A stretch of DNA of 64,000 nucleotides from Nemopilema nomurai (taxonomy: Eukaryota > Cnidaria > Scyphozoa > Rhizostomeae > Rhizostomatidae): positions 1,859,905 to 1,923,904 of the forward strand of contig ML133387.1 in assembly GCA_003864495.1 (NCBI GenBank), in the 5' to 3' direction. Positions 1 to 11,800 of this stretch are shown here, in pieces. The translations under genes were made by a program, and so were the position numbers. The first letter of the stretch is position 1; each line of letters opens with the position of its first letter. A model generated the notes under the pieces. That model did no database searches and was not told the origin of the DNA. It saw only the letters and a program-made list of their open reading frames with translations.

Positions 1-481
1 TGGAGTTAAAGAATCAGTTTTCCAAAACTCTAAATCAGCTAAAGCAAATCTACAGCTAGTCACTTCCCCATTAGTATGTGCCAATATGTTTTTTCTGCTC
101 TTAAAGGCATCATTTTCATAACAAAAGATGGTCTCCTTTTTGTAGCTTAAAATGAGGATGATAATTTTCTGTGTTAGGAATAGTTGTGAAACCTAAACTT
201 TGCAATACTGGAAAGAAGAAGAATAGTTTCACCCGAAAATTGTTGGAAACTTGCTAGTTCTTGATGTTTCTTGTGAGATGTGAGTCACAAGAGCAAGGAC
301 ATTAAAACTTATTGTATTCTTTTTCAGTATTTTCACTAAGCAAGTCTCCTCATTATGTGATAGAAAATACCTATATTTATCACCTTTTGTTTATAATTAA
401 AGGTAATTTTTTCAGTTTTTTTTTATATCTGTATTCTGCTTGACTAACAAATTTAAATCTTACTTTTTAAATGTTCTTTAG

Positions 482-3115
482 GAAAAAGTATTTGTCCAAA
501 AAGTCAGGAGTTTTTCACTCACCCTCATGGCCTAGAGAGCACACTGGGTTCTCTAGAAAATGTGAATGGGATATCGAGTTGCCATCCAGCTATGTCATAA
601 AAGTGAATTTCATGGACTTTAAGTTACTTTCCACTTCTTCTTATGGTTGCAAATACAGCAGGGAAAGAGTGAGACTCAAGGGTAAGGAATAAAATTTCTT
701 ATTTTCGTATCCAGGAGCAACCAACTAAGTTTGTTTTTTTCAATTGCCCCTGTTATCATTCATGTTTCCGATATATATGTATCCACTGTATGTAAATTGA
801 AGGATTAGAGAAAATTGAGATTCCTTTGTATGTGGGCTTAAATAGCTATTATGTTTGAGCCAAACCATCAAAGTCTCAATAATAATGAAACTATTGCCAC
901 ATGTAATAATTCATATTCATATAATGTTTCTTCACTTAACAACCTGCAGTGCTCTGGCCTGAGTATTTTGAATAAGATTTGAACTGCTAACATGTGCAGC
1001 CCTTTTTTTGATTAAACATGCTCTCATTTTTTTGAAGGTGAAAAGTCAGTGCTAACAACATATAAGAATAAAGATTACTTTTGTGGAACAAAGGGTCCAT
1101 TCTCTCGAACCACTAGATACTATGAACTTGATGTACAGTATGAGGTATCATTTGGGTCTTCAAGCAGAGGGTTTATTGCTGGCTATGTTGCTTACAAAAC
1201 TACAGGTTGGTAAATGTAAATAGCTCATTCTGTAAAAGTCTTTCTTTTTCCTGTTCTCATTGTTGCCTCTGTTACTGACAAATGTTAGAACAAAACAACA
1301 ATTCTCAAATTTGAAAAAGTTTTGAAATGTGCTTCAAATCAAGAAAAGGGCATCAAATTCTGTTTTATTTGATGTACGTACTAGGGAAAGCAAAAATTAT
1401 TTATTTTTTTGCCAGTTTGTTAAGTTTTATCTGAATACAGAAACAGAGACACAGAAATTTGATTTGTTTGCCTGTTTAATTGTACCACCCTTCTCATAAC
1501 CTGTCTTGATTTTTACAATTACAAATGGTTTGAATTAAATTACAACCAGTTGGAATTTTCAACACAACTGGTATGAATTGTCGATATAACATATAACAAA
1601 TTCTGAATTTCACAATAACCAATCTTGAAATTTCATTCTAGCAACGGTTAAGGCTGCCAAGAAGAGCAATCAGCTGGCATACATAGGCCTAGCTTTGGCT
1701 GTCATCGTTATTGTGTCCTGTTGTGTCTTCTTTTGTCTGCGACGGCGTAGGAGACAACAAAATGCCAACAATGCCACATATCATGCTGCATCTAGTCAAG
1801 AAGCAACAGCCAAGGTCATGACACAGCAGACACCTGTTAGCTATGGCAGTGGGCCTGCCCCGGGTGCTGCTCCACCTCCATACAGCACTGCTGTTAACCA
1901 GCCCCCATATCAAGGTATTTCATATCATATCAATCATATCATAAATCATGCCATATCAGTCAAATTAATCATGTCATATCATGCATATCATTAATCATAT
2001 CAATCATATCATATATCTTGTCAATCATATAAATCATGTCACATTACTAATGTCATCTCAATCATACCATATCAATCACATATCATATCACATCAGTCAT
2101 ATCATATCAATCATGTCATATCAATCATACCATATTAGCCATATTATATCAATCATGAAATATCAATCACCTCATATCAAACATATCATCTTATGTCATT
2201 TATGATATCATATATGATATCATATATCATACCATACTTCATATGTCATATCATATCGTTTGCCATAGCATATCATATGGTGTCGTATCATCAGATAGTT
2301 CACTATGTCATAACGTTTCATTTCGTATCATATCATATCATATATCGCATCGTATCATGTCAATCATATCATATCGTCATATCATCATGTCATATCATCA
2401 TATCATCATATTATATATGTACATTTATTGAAAGTTGGTATTTAACAAGTTCTGCAGAATGAAGCTAATTAAGACCTCAGCTATTTGCATAAAATCTAAT
2501 AAAATACATTTTAGTATACAATTAAAATAATTCAGCGTCTGTTTACAAATTTTGCAAAGGCAGCTGTTCCTATCCCAAATATTGATTTTCTCTTCGAAAG
2601 CTACGACAGAATCTTGTCTTCGTTGCTTGTTAGTACGCGCGTCTTTCCTACAACCCTGCTACAGGCAAACAACAAACTGCGAGTTTTTAATTGCAGTTAT
2701 TTTGCTTTGACTTAGATTGGAAACTCTGTATAAAAGGTTGAAAATGACAGGAACTCTCAATAGTTTCATTTGTGGAAAATTGTTAATGTTATTTCATGTT
2801 TTTCTTTCAGGATACCCTGCCCAGCAGTACCAGCCTGCGCCGTACCCCGGAGCCGCTGCACCCTACCCCGGAGCCGCTGCACCCTACCCCGGAGCCGCTG
2901 CACCCTACCCTGGAGCCGCTGCACCCTACCCCGGAGCCGCTGCACCCTACCCTGGAGTCGCTGCACCCTACCCCGGCACGGATGCGCCGTATCCCCCTGG
3001 TGGTGCACCTTATCCACCAACCTCGGCCCCAGGGGGGTATCCTACAACAGAATCTTATCCGAAGTCAGCCGATCCGACCGCTGCTAGTGCTACCGCCCCG
3101 CCATACCCTCACTGA
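482..3115 (+). CDS. CUB-domain single-pass membrane protein with Pro/Tyr-rich repeat tail (5' partial)
   Basis: Four exons join in phase: 482-681, 1038-1205, 1642-1914 and 2811-3115 (stop TGA). Earlier exons, including the start codon and signal peptide, are not recognised. Exons 1-2 encode a CUB-like beta-sandwich (SGVFHSPSWP, then CEWDIELP, later GFIAGYVAYKT). Exon 3 gives a transmembrane helix (AYIGLALAVIVIVSCCVFF) followed by a basic stop-transfer run LRRRRR. The cytoplasmic side has a PPPY motif, the type of site bound by WW domains such as those of Nedd4-family ligases, and then six APYPGAA-like heptads ending in PPYPH. The donor after exon 2 must be at 1206, because the neighbouring GT at 1210 would give a stop. 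CUB domains are usually extracellular binding modules, so a surface receptor or adhesion role is inferred; no ligand is suggested. AATAAA follows at 3296. Confidence 0.72.
1918..2420. repeat. Degenerate (ATCAT)-type simple satellite in an intron
   Basis: About 500 bp built from imperfect repeats of TCATA/ATCAT-like pentamers and the slightly longer phrase catatcaatcat. It fills the first half of the intron between the transmembrane exon and the repeat-tail exon of the CUB gene. Open frames inside it are products of the low-complexity sequence. Confidence 0.85.
2840..2976 (+). repeat. Coding 21-bp minisatellite encoding APYPGAA heptads
   Basis: Six tandem 21-bp units with few substitutions (two units carry CCTGG for CCCGG, one has GTC for GCC) lie inside the last exon of the CUB protein. 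Because the unit is a multiple of three and lacks stops, several frames stay open across it. Copy number is likely to vary between alleles. Confidence 0.9.
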
Positions 3116-3295
3116 ATAGCGGCCTCCTCGGCAGGTGATGTCGTTTCAAAATAGACTTTTAATAAGCCGCAAACTTTTGTTAATCATCTATTTAATTTCA
3201 ACTTTGTAATGTAATACAAATCAATTGCTCGCACATGATTGGCTCCACATTATCACCTGCCAGAGACCAAGACTACAAGAGGCTTGTTTTTCGCT

Positions 3296-3301
3296 AATAA
3301 A
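3296..3301 (+). terminator. Poly(A) signal AATAAA of the CUB-domain gene
   Basis: Canonical AATAAA about 180 bp after the stop codon, the first one downstream of the gene. It gives a plausible short 3' UTR. Confidence 0.6.
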
Positions 3302-3459
3302 GGCTGACTGTTATTAGATTCCACCGTCTATCACCATGTAGAGCTGAGAGACGTAATTTGATGTATTCGATGACTGCCCAGGAGTTGATTTATGTCCTGT
3401 ACTGATGCTGATTTGCTTGCTGAAATATCTTTTCCTTCAGAGCCTCCTTCCGTACAACT

Positions 3460-3935
3460 TCATCCGTGCATCTTCCCACGTGAATCTTCCCTCGTGCTTC
3501 TTCCCTCGTGCATCTTCCTTCGTGCCTCTTCCCTCGTGCATCTTCCTTCGTGCATCATCCTTCGTGCATTTTCCTTCGTGCATCTTTCCTCGTGCATCTT
3601 CTTCTGCCTCTTCCCTCGTGCATCTTCCTTCGTGCATCATCCTTCGTGCATTTTCCTTCGTGCATTTTCCTTCGTGCATCTTTCCTCGTGCATCTTCTTT
3701 CATGCCTCTTCCCTCGTGCATCTTCCTTCGTGCATCATCCTTCGTGCATTTTCCTTCGTGCATCTTTCCTCGTGCATCTTCTTTCATGCCTCTTCCCTCG
3801 TGCAACTTCCTTCGTGCATCGTTCCTCGTGCATGTTCCCCTGCATCTTCACTTGTGCATCATCCTTCGTGCATCTTCACTTGTGCATCATCCTTCGTGCA
3901 TCTCTTGTCGCGCGTCTTCCTTAGTGCATCTTCTC
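3460..3935. repeat. Minisatellite of about 15-bp units (TTCCTTCGTGCATC-like)
   Basis: About 30 imperfect copies of a 14-16 bp unit read as cttcgtgcatc/ccctcgtgcatc, arranged in a higher-order block of six to seven units that recurs at roughly 3520, 3605, 3700 and 3785. All three plus frames and at least one minus frame stay open across it (up to 248 codons) because the unit lacks stops. It lies about 340 bp after the CUB gene and I do not read it as coding. Confidence 0.9.
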
Positions 3936-5817
3936 ACGTGTATCTTCATCTATGTCTTCAGCAAAGTCTCAAAGGCCATTCCTCCAGACTATGCATCAAC
4001 CTTTACATAATGCAACGTTTTAAGAGTTGTAGCAGGTTAGACCATTGCAATTTATTTCCTTTCACTAATATTGCTTGCATATGTTTTAGGCATTTTTGTA
4101 AATGTGAATCTACATCTACAAATCGCACTTCTGTGTAAGCTGCGTAGGCAATTTCTTTGAACTTTAATGGTTCAAAATACGTTCCTCTACATTGAATTTA
4201 TAGGCCTTGAAGAAAACTATTTTTTACCTGATTATAAACATATTTATCTAAAAACTTCAAGAGAGACCACTGCTGTTAGTTCTCCCCTGTCTTTTCCACG
4301 GAGCACTTTTGGCTCGATAAAAAATGGATGAAAAACAAGTCTCTCTCGGACTTCATAGAGTTAGTATAATTTGTGTCTCAATGAATAGTTAAAGTTCAGT
4401 AGGTTCTATAAGAGTAATGTTTATATTGCGAATGAGATTTAATTGTTTATCATAACACGTTCATAAAAAACCGTTTTATTGAGTATTGTTATTTATTTAT
4501 TTTATTTTAAATTGCGCTTATATTCTCGGTGAACTAAACCTTATACTCCAGAGTTAACATCCTGCGTGCGCTGCATCTTTGTGCAAAAAGAAAGATGTTT
4601 CTGTGGAATTGTTTTGTTGAATACGACATAATATTGCATGGTATTATTTTATGGATCCGAAATATTAGCCATTTTTCTTTTGCGTGACCAGCGTCATTTA
4701 TGCAGAATTACATTGTCAGTGTGCGTAGTCTCAAGTTCCTAATTGTAGGGGGGTTGGCATTTGAAAAATCCCCTAAAATTAATGGAAATGAGTTTGCGAA
4801 ATTGCTGAAAAACGAATTTTACAATTTGGAACTTGAGAATATCTAAGTATTCCTTTGGAATTATTTTTATTTTTGTCCTGTCTATTTGTTTATTTATTTG
4901 TGTATTAACATGGTAGTAGATATGTGTATTAGCATGGTAGCATTAAGCTGATCTGTTTTTGTTTCTGTGTATTTTGTTTCGGCAGCAGTTAATTTCTGTT
5001 CTAATATTTGAGGCTTTCAATGATTTTATTGCACTAAACTGCATTGTTTGCTGCATTGTGCAGTGGTACGAAAGTGGTCTTGATTCTCCCATTCATTGAA
5101 TGTTTGGTTTTAATAGCCCTTCCCAAGAGCTATAGTACTCTGTTAAATGCCTTTCAGTGATTTGTTGGCCATATAAATGGGATGCCATTGCATAGGGGTA
5201 TTGGTACAGAATGCCCTGGCAAATAAATAACACTTCAACAGTTGTTGCTCCACAAGGGTACTGAGTTGAAAAGACCGTAGCCTTCAATTTTACCAACAGA
5301 AAATGTCAAATAACTTGCTCTTTATTTCGTCATTTCATTGAAGCGTGATTTTACGTGACTAAAGAAAAGAGGAAGAGCGTAATGTAAAACGATGTTGCCG
5401 GCTTCCCTTCCTTTTTTCAGTAAAACATCTTTAGAACAAGCGAGTCACACATGTATGGAATAAATTAGAAAATATACACTACACGCGGCATATTCAAGTC
5501 GTCATGAACCCGAAAAACTATATTTACAAATGTTGAACTAGAATGAAAATAAGCTTGGTCCCTAACTGCAGACAAGGGTTACGTCATCTGAACGATCGTG
5601 TTGTTGTAGACCTGAATTTGGGTTTCTTGGGTATCTTATTCACAAAAGTATATTTTTAACATTTCAATGGGCTCGAATTGATTAATCCTAGTCTTCATGG
5701 ACAGCGGTTCAGTTCACGGAAACTAACCCCACCACCCCGGTTCTTTGTGCTGGGCTTTTTACGAGTACAGTTCAGGGTACCCTGATCTAGGCCCTCAAAC
5801 CGCACGACAGAGGTGCA
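3936..5817. other. Intergenic stretch, no gene recognised
   Basis: AT-rich sequence between the minisatellite and the end of TXNDC16. It should include the TXNDC16 3' UTR; on the minus strand an AATAAA is present at about 5324-5329. A 67-codon minus ORF at 5093-5296 has no family signature that I recognise. Confidence 0.5.
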
Positions 5818-8800
5818 TCAAAACATTTCGGTTTCAACTAACACGGTAGCGCGGTCTTCTATGTAACGTCTAGAGAACCGAATAATGTCCTTGGCCCTAA
5901 CTTTGGAGAGTCTTTTCGGGACGTCCGTTGTTGCTCTGAGTTCGTCTAGGGGCGGGTAAAAGGCAGCATGCTGGTGATCCTCCCAATCAATGATGCAGAA
6001 TCGAGGGTAATGGTACAACGCTGGTATTCTGTCGACGACATCTAAGGAGGAAGCAGATAACTTCAAGCACTGCAAGAAACTTCGGGTTGAAGGGTTGTAT
6101 TCACAAAGCTTTGTTCATGGTTGCTTTTGCAAGGCTATGGCCTTGGTATTTTGCATAAGACGCGAAACTTTACGAAACTTGTTAGCAAGATTGGCCTAAG
6201 GTTTAAGGAAGCTTACACTTAAAAAGCTGTTTAGCCTTAGGGAGGTATTTCTTATAGTCTATCTCCGAATGAAAAGGCAATTTCAGGTCTTGTTGTGAAG
6301 TTTTGTAGATCCGAATTTCGTTAAACAACTGCAATCAAAGCTGAAGTGATTCGCAAAGCGGTATCGACTGCCAAAAGCTTTAGAGAAATGCGAGCATGTT
6401 AGGATAACAAAAGCTCAGTTTGTAAAGTATAGTTCGAAAGCAAGTGAAGGCAAGCGATAGGGCTCAAGAGAAAACTTAAAGTCACGTGGGAAGGCAACAT
6501 CTACTATGGACACTGGCAATATTTTAAATCCCTTGTGAAATGCTGCTACAATCAATTGGGCTTTGCGGCGCCTTGCCTTCTGTTCGGTATTGACTAAGAC
6601 AGGGGTTTATAAAGCCCAAATGATTAAGGAAAGGGTGCTTTTGTACCCCTCAGGGTTCAACAAACAAAACCATTCCTTTGGGCGAAATTCTTCAATGTTT
6701 GATGAGTTGTAGCCTCAATCGTTGTGGCCCTTCAACACGAACTGTGTGGCTGTAACAGTGAACTGTCCAGGAAACACGAACATGGCTGCGAGTTTAGGAC
6801 TTGCTTCAACTTGACAAAGAAAGAAGCGAGATTCACAGTCTATCTGGAGTGCTTATTACGCTTACCATGCTGTTCATAGTGATAGTCACGTGGAACAAAC
6901 TGACTCGCCCATGATGGAAACTCGTCAACATTGAGCGTGGCTACAACAATCTTCGTGTATAGTTCCTGGGCAGCGTCATTGAGTTCCTGCAACAAATGCA
7001 GACAATAAGGTGCCTTTTTCGCTTCATTTCTCTTACTATTAACTTCTGTGCTTATTATATATCTACACAAAAACGGAAGCTTGTGGCTTAGGCCTTTTTT
7101 CGAATATGACCATAAAAAGTCGAATGCAACTCAAGAGCGTGACGAATACCTTCAAAGATCGCAAAGTTTCGAGAGACCAGCCGTTGACCTTCAAGGACGG
7201 CTTAATGATGGCCAAATCTTGCACTACAACAGTTACTTACCCTAGCTTACCAGCAATTTTATTATAAAAATAAACATGTTACCACTCTCTTGAAGGCACC
7301 TGGGAAAAGTGCGAAAGGGCCCTGACAAAAAGTCTTCTGGTGCTTGGCTCAAATGAAGTGGTCACCGGGTGATTTACGAATATCAAGAACTGAGCTTCAA
7401 TATCTTAAAGTGTTTTCAAATTTGTATAATGAAATTTAATGAATGAGCACCAAAGCTTGGGATAATGCTCTCCAACTTTCAGCAATTACAATCACTTTTG
7501 AAGAACTTAGCCTAACAAAAGTACATTAATTATGTAAAGAAAAGCCAGGGTCGTGAAAAAGAAAATTACGAAGCTACTGCTGTTCATAATTCACACGTAA
7601 GTCTTACCAACCTTAAGAAACGAACTGTTGCTGGAAATGTTGTTTTTATGGACTAGAGCTATTAAGACCGGAAATTCTTTTGAGAATACTGAAGTTTTCC
7701 TACAACGAAAAAAATTGAAAGATTTGGTTGACAAAAATGCAATGTTTCAATCTATTTACGTTTATTTTTGTCGTTAAGATTCTGGAAAACGAAGCAGAGC
7801 GTTATCATTCTAAACTTAATAAGTAATAAAAAGTACTAGGATGTTTTGATGAATCTCAATCCAGATGCTGGCTCAATTTCGCTTGGACATAAATCAGCTT
7901 TTAACTGCCATTACAAATCTAATCAGATTATAAAGCCACTAACCCGTGAGCATGGAAGCCTTCTCTTGTGATGTGTGTGATTGGCAGGCGTTGGTGATCT
8001 TCCACAAACTTCACCAGAATATCCATGCATAGTGGGTGGTTATCCTCGCAACGAAATCCGCTGGCAATCTTGTACCTGTTTAAAGTAATTCATGTCAAGG
8101 TGCTCGAAGAAACAATGTAATTAGGTGCTGAGAAATGTCTCTACATCATAGAAATTTCTCTTCCATATCCTTTTAAATGCTTGAATCATTAACTGAGTAA
8201 TATATTTATTGGTTAAATGCTTTCTGGTCCTCGAAGTGTCAGGTAATAAAAGTCATGCGTATGAAATTTTTGCTTTCTTCAAGATCTACGTCATGTTTCC
8301 GTATTCTTTACCAATTTCATGCTCCATGATAATTGCAGGTACAGCTGGAATTTGATATCTATATTTCCTTGCAGTTCATAATTTCCTTTTAAATAAATCA
8401 TTAATCAGTCAAAATAAGTCAAAATCAACAAATATGTCAAGAACCAAATTAAGGTTTCCACCTATGCTTCCTATGAAACTTGTGTAGTTTTGCATCGCTG
8501 CTAAGTTCCAATGTTCGATCCATCGGAAATGAAAGTTTGAATATGTTGGCCTTTGCTCCATCACTTCGCTCAAATAATACCTTAAAAAAAGATAAATTTG
8601 ACTTAGGAACATGAAAAACCTTCTAATAAGCCTAGAAATATGCAACCGTTGTTACAAGGTATTGGCATATAATAATTAAGAGTTATGAACAGTAATGGCC
8701 AGTATTAGTGAAAACAGGTAGATTGTCAAAAATTGCCTCTTTGCACTTAGAATTAAAGGATTGCACTTATGATTACAACCCTTCACTGTGGCTATCACAC

Positions 8801-11800
8801 AATGCCATTATATTGACTGGTAATATAAGGAGAGCGCTTGGGGCCCTATGGTTGTGCGCTAAAACGAACAGGTAGGCTGAGAAAGTTCGGATGTGAAGCT
8901 ATAATGGGCCGATCGATTCGGTGTTCATACCTACTTGATGATAGGAAATAATCGCTGGACGAAAGACACGCGAAAGACAACAGAAAGAGCAATCAAACGT
9001 TGATTCATACCACTGTTCTATAGCAGATAGAGAAGTTCTTACTTAAATGCTTATTAGAAGGGTTTGAATTAATGTGTTCTTTGTAGTTTCTCGCACCTTT
9101 TCCACTACCAGTTGGTTTTCCTTGATTCCTTCTTTCCACACCTTTTCAGACTTGAGGTCTTCGCTTGGCACCGCGACACATTCCACGCTGCCAAAAAGCT
9201 GTTCACATGTCAGTTTGAAACATTGCAGTGGTATGAGCTTCTGCTGCAGTGACCTCGATAGATACTTCCTGGCAAGATCCCTCGTATAAAGGTGAGCAAC
9301 AAGGCGGACATCCTTCTGTTAATAAAAGTTTCAAAGTTGATAATATTCGCATGATTGTGTTACTTGTCTTTGTGGGAAATATGAAGGAAACATCAAAACA
9401 GAAATATCTAACGAACTAAAGTTAGGGATGGGCATAAACTGAGCATAAACCTATTGACAGAGACTTGCTTACATTCATATTTGGCCGGATCTTGTTCTCA
9501 AAATCAACTTCCACTGCGGTCATGGCTGCCTTTGAAAGCCAACGTAGAATATCTTCAACCTGTTGGATAACGAATTAGAGAGTCTTGATAGCTTGCAATG
9601 CCTGTAACTTTGAATGCAACATCAGTTGTAGAAGAATGAGTCATCAATGCCCTGTTTTGGATAACTTAATCAACAATAAAAATTCGTGTGAAAACGTCCA
9701 GCTTTCTGCACCCATTAACTTTTTCAATTTTCTAGGCAGGACGTCAACAGTCAAAAAAGTCTTTATATTTCTAAAATATGTTGAAAATCCAATCTTTGAA
9801 TCTAAGATTATCATTCATTTAGGAGGCGTGGGTATCCTTTCTGATTTAATTTGTCAAAATCTAACATTACCTAAACATACAATTCGTACAAAAATGCACA
9901 GTGGCAATTTACACAAAACAAGCTTTTAACAAATGTTAACATAGAAGACTGGAGCTGCTTATAGGAAGGTATGAAGCCGCTACATAAGCCCAGGTAGGAT
10001 TTAGCTAAAATTTTCGCATAACTGATAGAGATGCGAAACAAAAATAAGAGCAACAATTTATTTCTTTTTAAAATTAATTGAATCAATTTACTTGGCTCTG
10101 ACTCAAAACAAAGTAACAAAGGAAAAATAAATGGGTTACCTCCATATTACCATGGTAGTCCAAACGAACCGATGACGTCATCGAATTGGCAAGGAGGCAG
10201 TTTTTGCTTTCCTCTTCTGAAATGCTCCGAAACAAAGCAAGAGTTGGATAGCCAGTCACGTTGCTGCGTTTGCAATTAACCGGGTCTGAAGTGCAGTTCA
10301 TTAAGTAAACTGAAACTCCATCTGTCAGAGGAAAAGCCATCTTTAGACCAACAAACAACACAAAGGTCAGCCATTTTGAAAATCTTCAATTCCCATAGCA
10401 GAAAACAAATAGAAACCTTCAACCAACTTCTCAATTTCTTTACTGACGTCAATGTACTTTAAACTGACGTGCGTCAGCCCCTTCATGACGTCAGCATTAT
10501 TCTTCTTTGATTTCATCAAGTTGTCAGATTAAAAACCCCACTGAATTATAAGTTAAGAACGAAACACACTGAGCCCTTACAATGGAATCTCCAATACCTT
10601 CTATCAATAGCCTTGCCATGCACCTTGAATAGCTACATCCATGCCATACTTTAAAATTATCTCATAGTTTTTTCTTGCATAAGAAACACGAAGACTTGGA
10701 AGCGAACGAATTTGATGGCATTAAGGAAATGCTGCACCACATTCTAACTTACGCATTCGTTTGGCAACTCCGGTCAAATTGCTGAATTTCGGCATCATTA
10801 TTTCACAGAAACCACAATCCGCCATGATGAATATAACCTTTAATAGTAAACAATTAAATATAAGTATGATTTATATGCAGTTACAAACGCGTTAAGATTT
10901 AAAGAGCACATAGGTGATATTAATGAGTAGATACTGAAAGAGACCGAAATTTCGTCAAAATTGCTTTTTAATGATGGTTCTTACTGATAGTAACAAGTCG
11001 ATGAGGTTTAAAACAGTCAACAGCACTAGTTTGTAGACGTTTAATTTTGCTAGTCTCTGGACTCAAGAGTTGATACTGCAGTAAAGTCAATGGTAATCAG
11101 AACAGTTAAATTGATACGACAAATTCAGGAATCAGTCATGCAAAAAAAACCACCCAATCTAAAGGCACAAAATTATTTTCAGCAAATCAAATTTGATTGA
11201 AGGATGGACAAATCTTAAACCCAAGCTGAGATGTTACTCAGAGATTTTTGCTGGGCGATGGGCCAAGTAGTAATGTCTAACATTAGTTAGAAATTATTTA
11301 AATACATAATTGTAATAATACATACTAGTAATGTCTTACATTAGTTAGAAAACATTTAAATACATAGTTAGATATAGCCTATCATATTAGAAAAATACAC
11401 AATATGAGAATGAAAGAAAAGAGCTGATCCACCCTACCAACTTGACTGTTGTTGCCCTGTCCATATCTTGATAGCTTCCAAAGGGCGACTTCGTGTTGGG
11501 AGACGTCTGATCAATTACTTGAGGCCATAGCTTATCCGTCACAACTGGAATGCCATTGAAATACTTCATGGCTTTATCCTGAAGGAGCTTCTGCAAGATT
11601 TATTAGCAGGATACTTCTATCAAAATAGTCGTTCCATTTTCACCGGTGAGTTTACCGTATGAGAGAATACCGGTTTATGCTGAAGCGTTCAAATGAGTAG
11701 TGAAATCATAGTACGATAAAATGGCCTTCTATTTTGCGGGCGCTTACTGTACGATTCATTTGCTGTCATCTTTTCTGGTCAAACCACAACCTGCTTCAAG

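Noticed and set aside
3392..4138. A 248-codon plus ORF and overlapping 201-, 138- and 122-codon frames
   Set aside because: They arise because the minisatellite unit has no stop codons; codon content simply mirrors the repeat in each frame.
5093..5296. 67-codon minus ORF after the TXNDC16 stop
   Set aside because: No motif, no splice link and a position within the probable 3' UTR; treated as chance.
7150..7223. Candidate extra TXNDC16 exon (LAIIKPSLKVNGWSLETLRSLK)
   Set aside because: It has acceptor and donor dinucleotides, but exon 18 (ending SHFSQ) joins exon 19 (ELNDAAQELY) directly in phase and gives the expected family spacing; inserting this piece breaks the phase.
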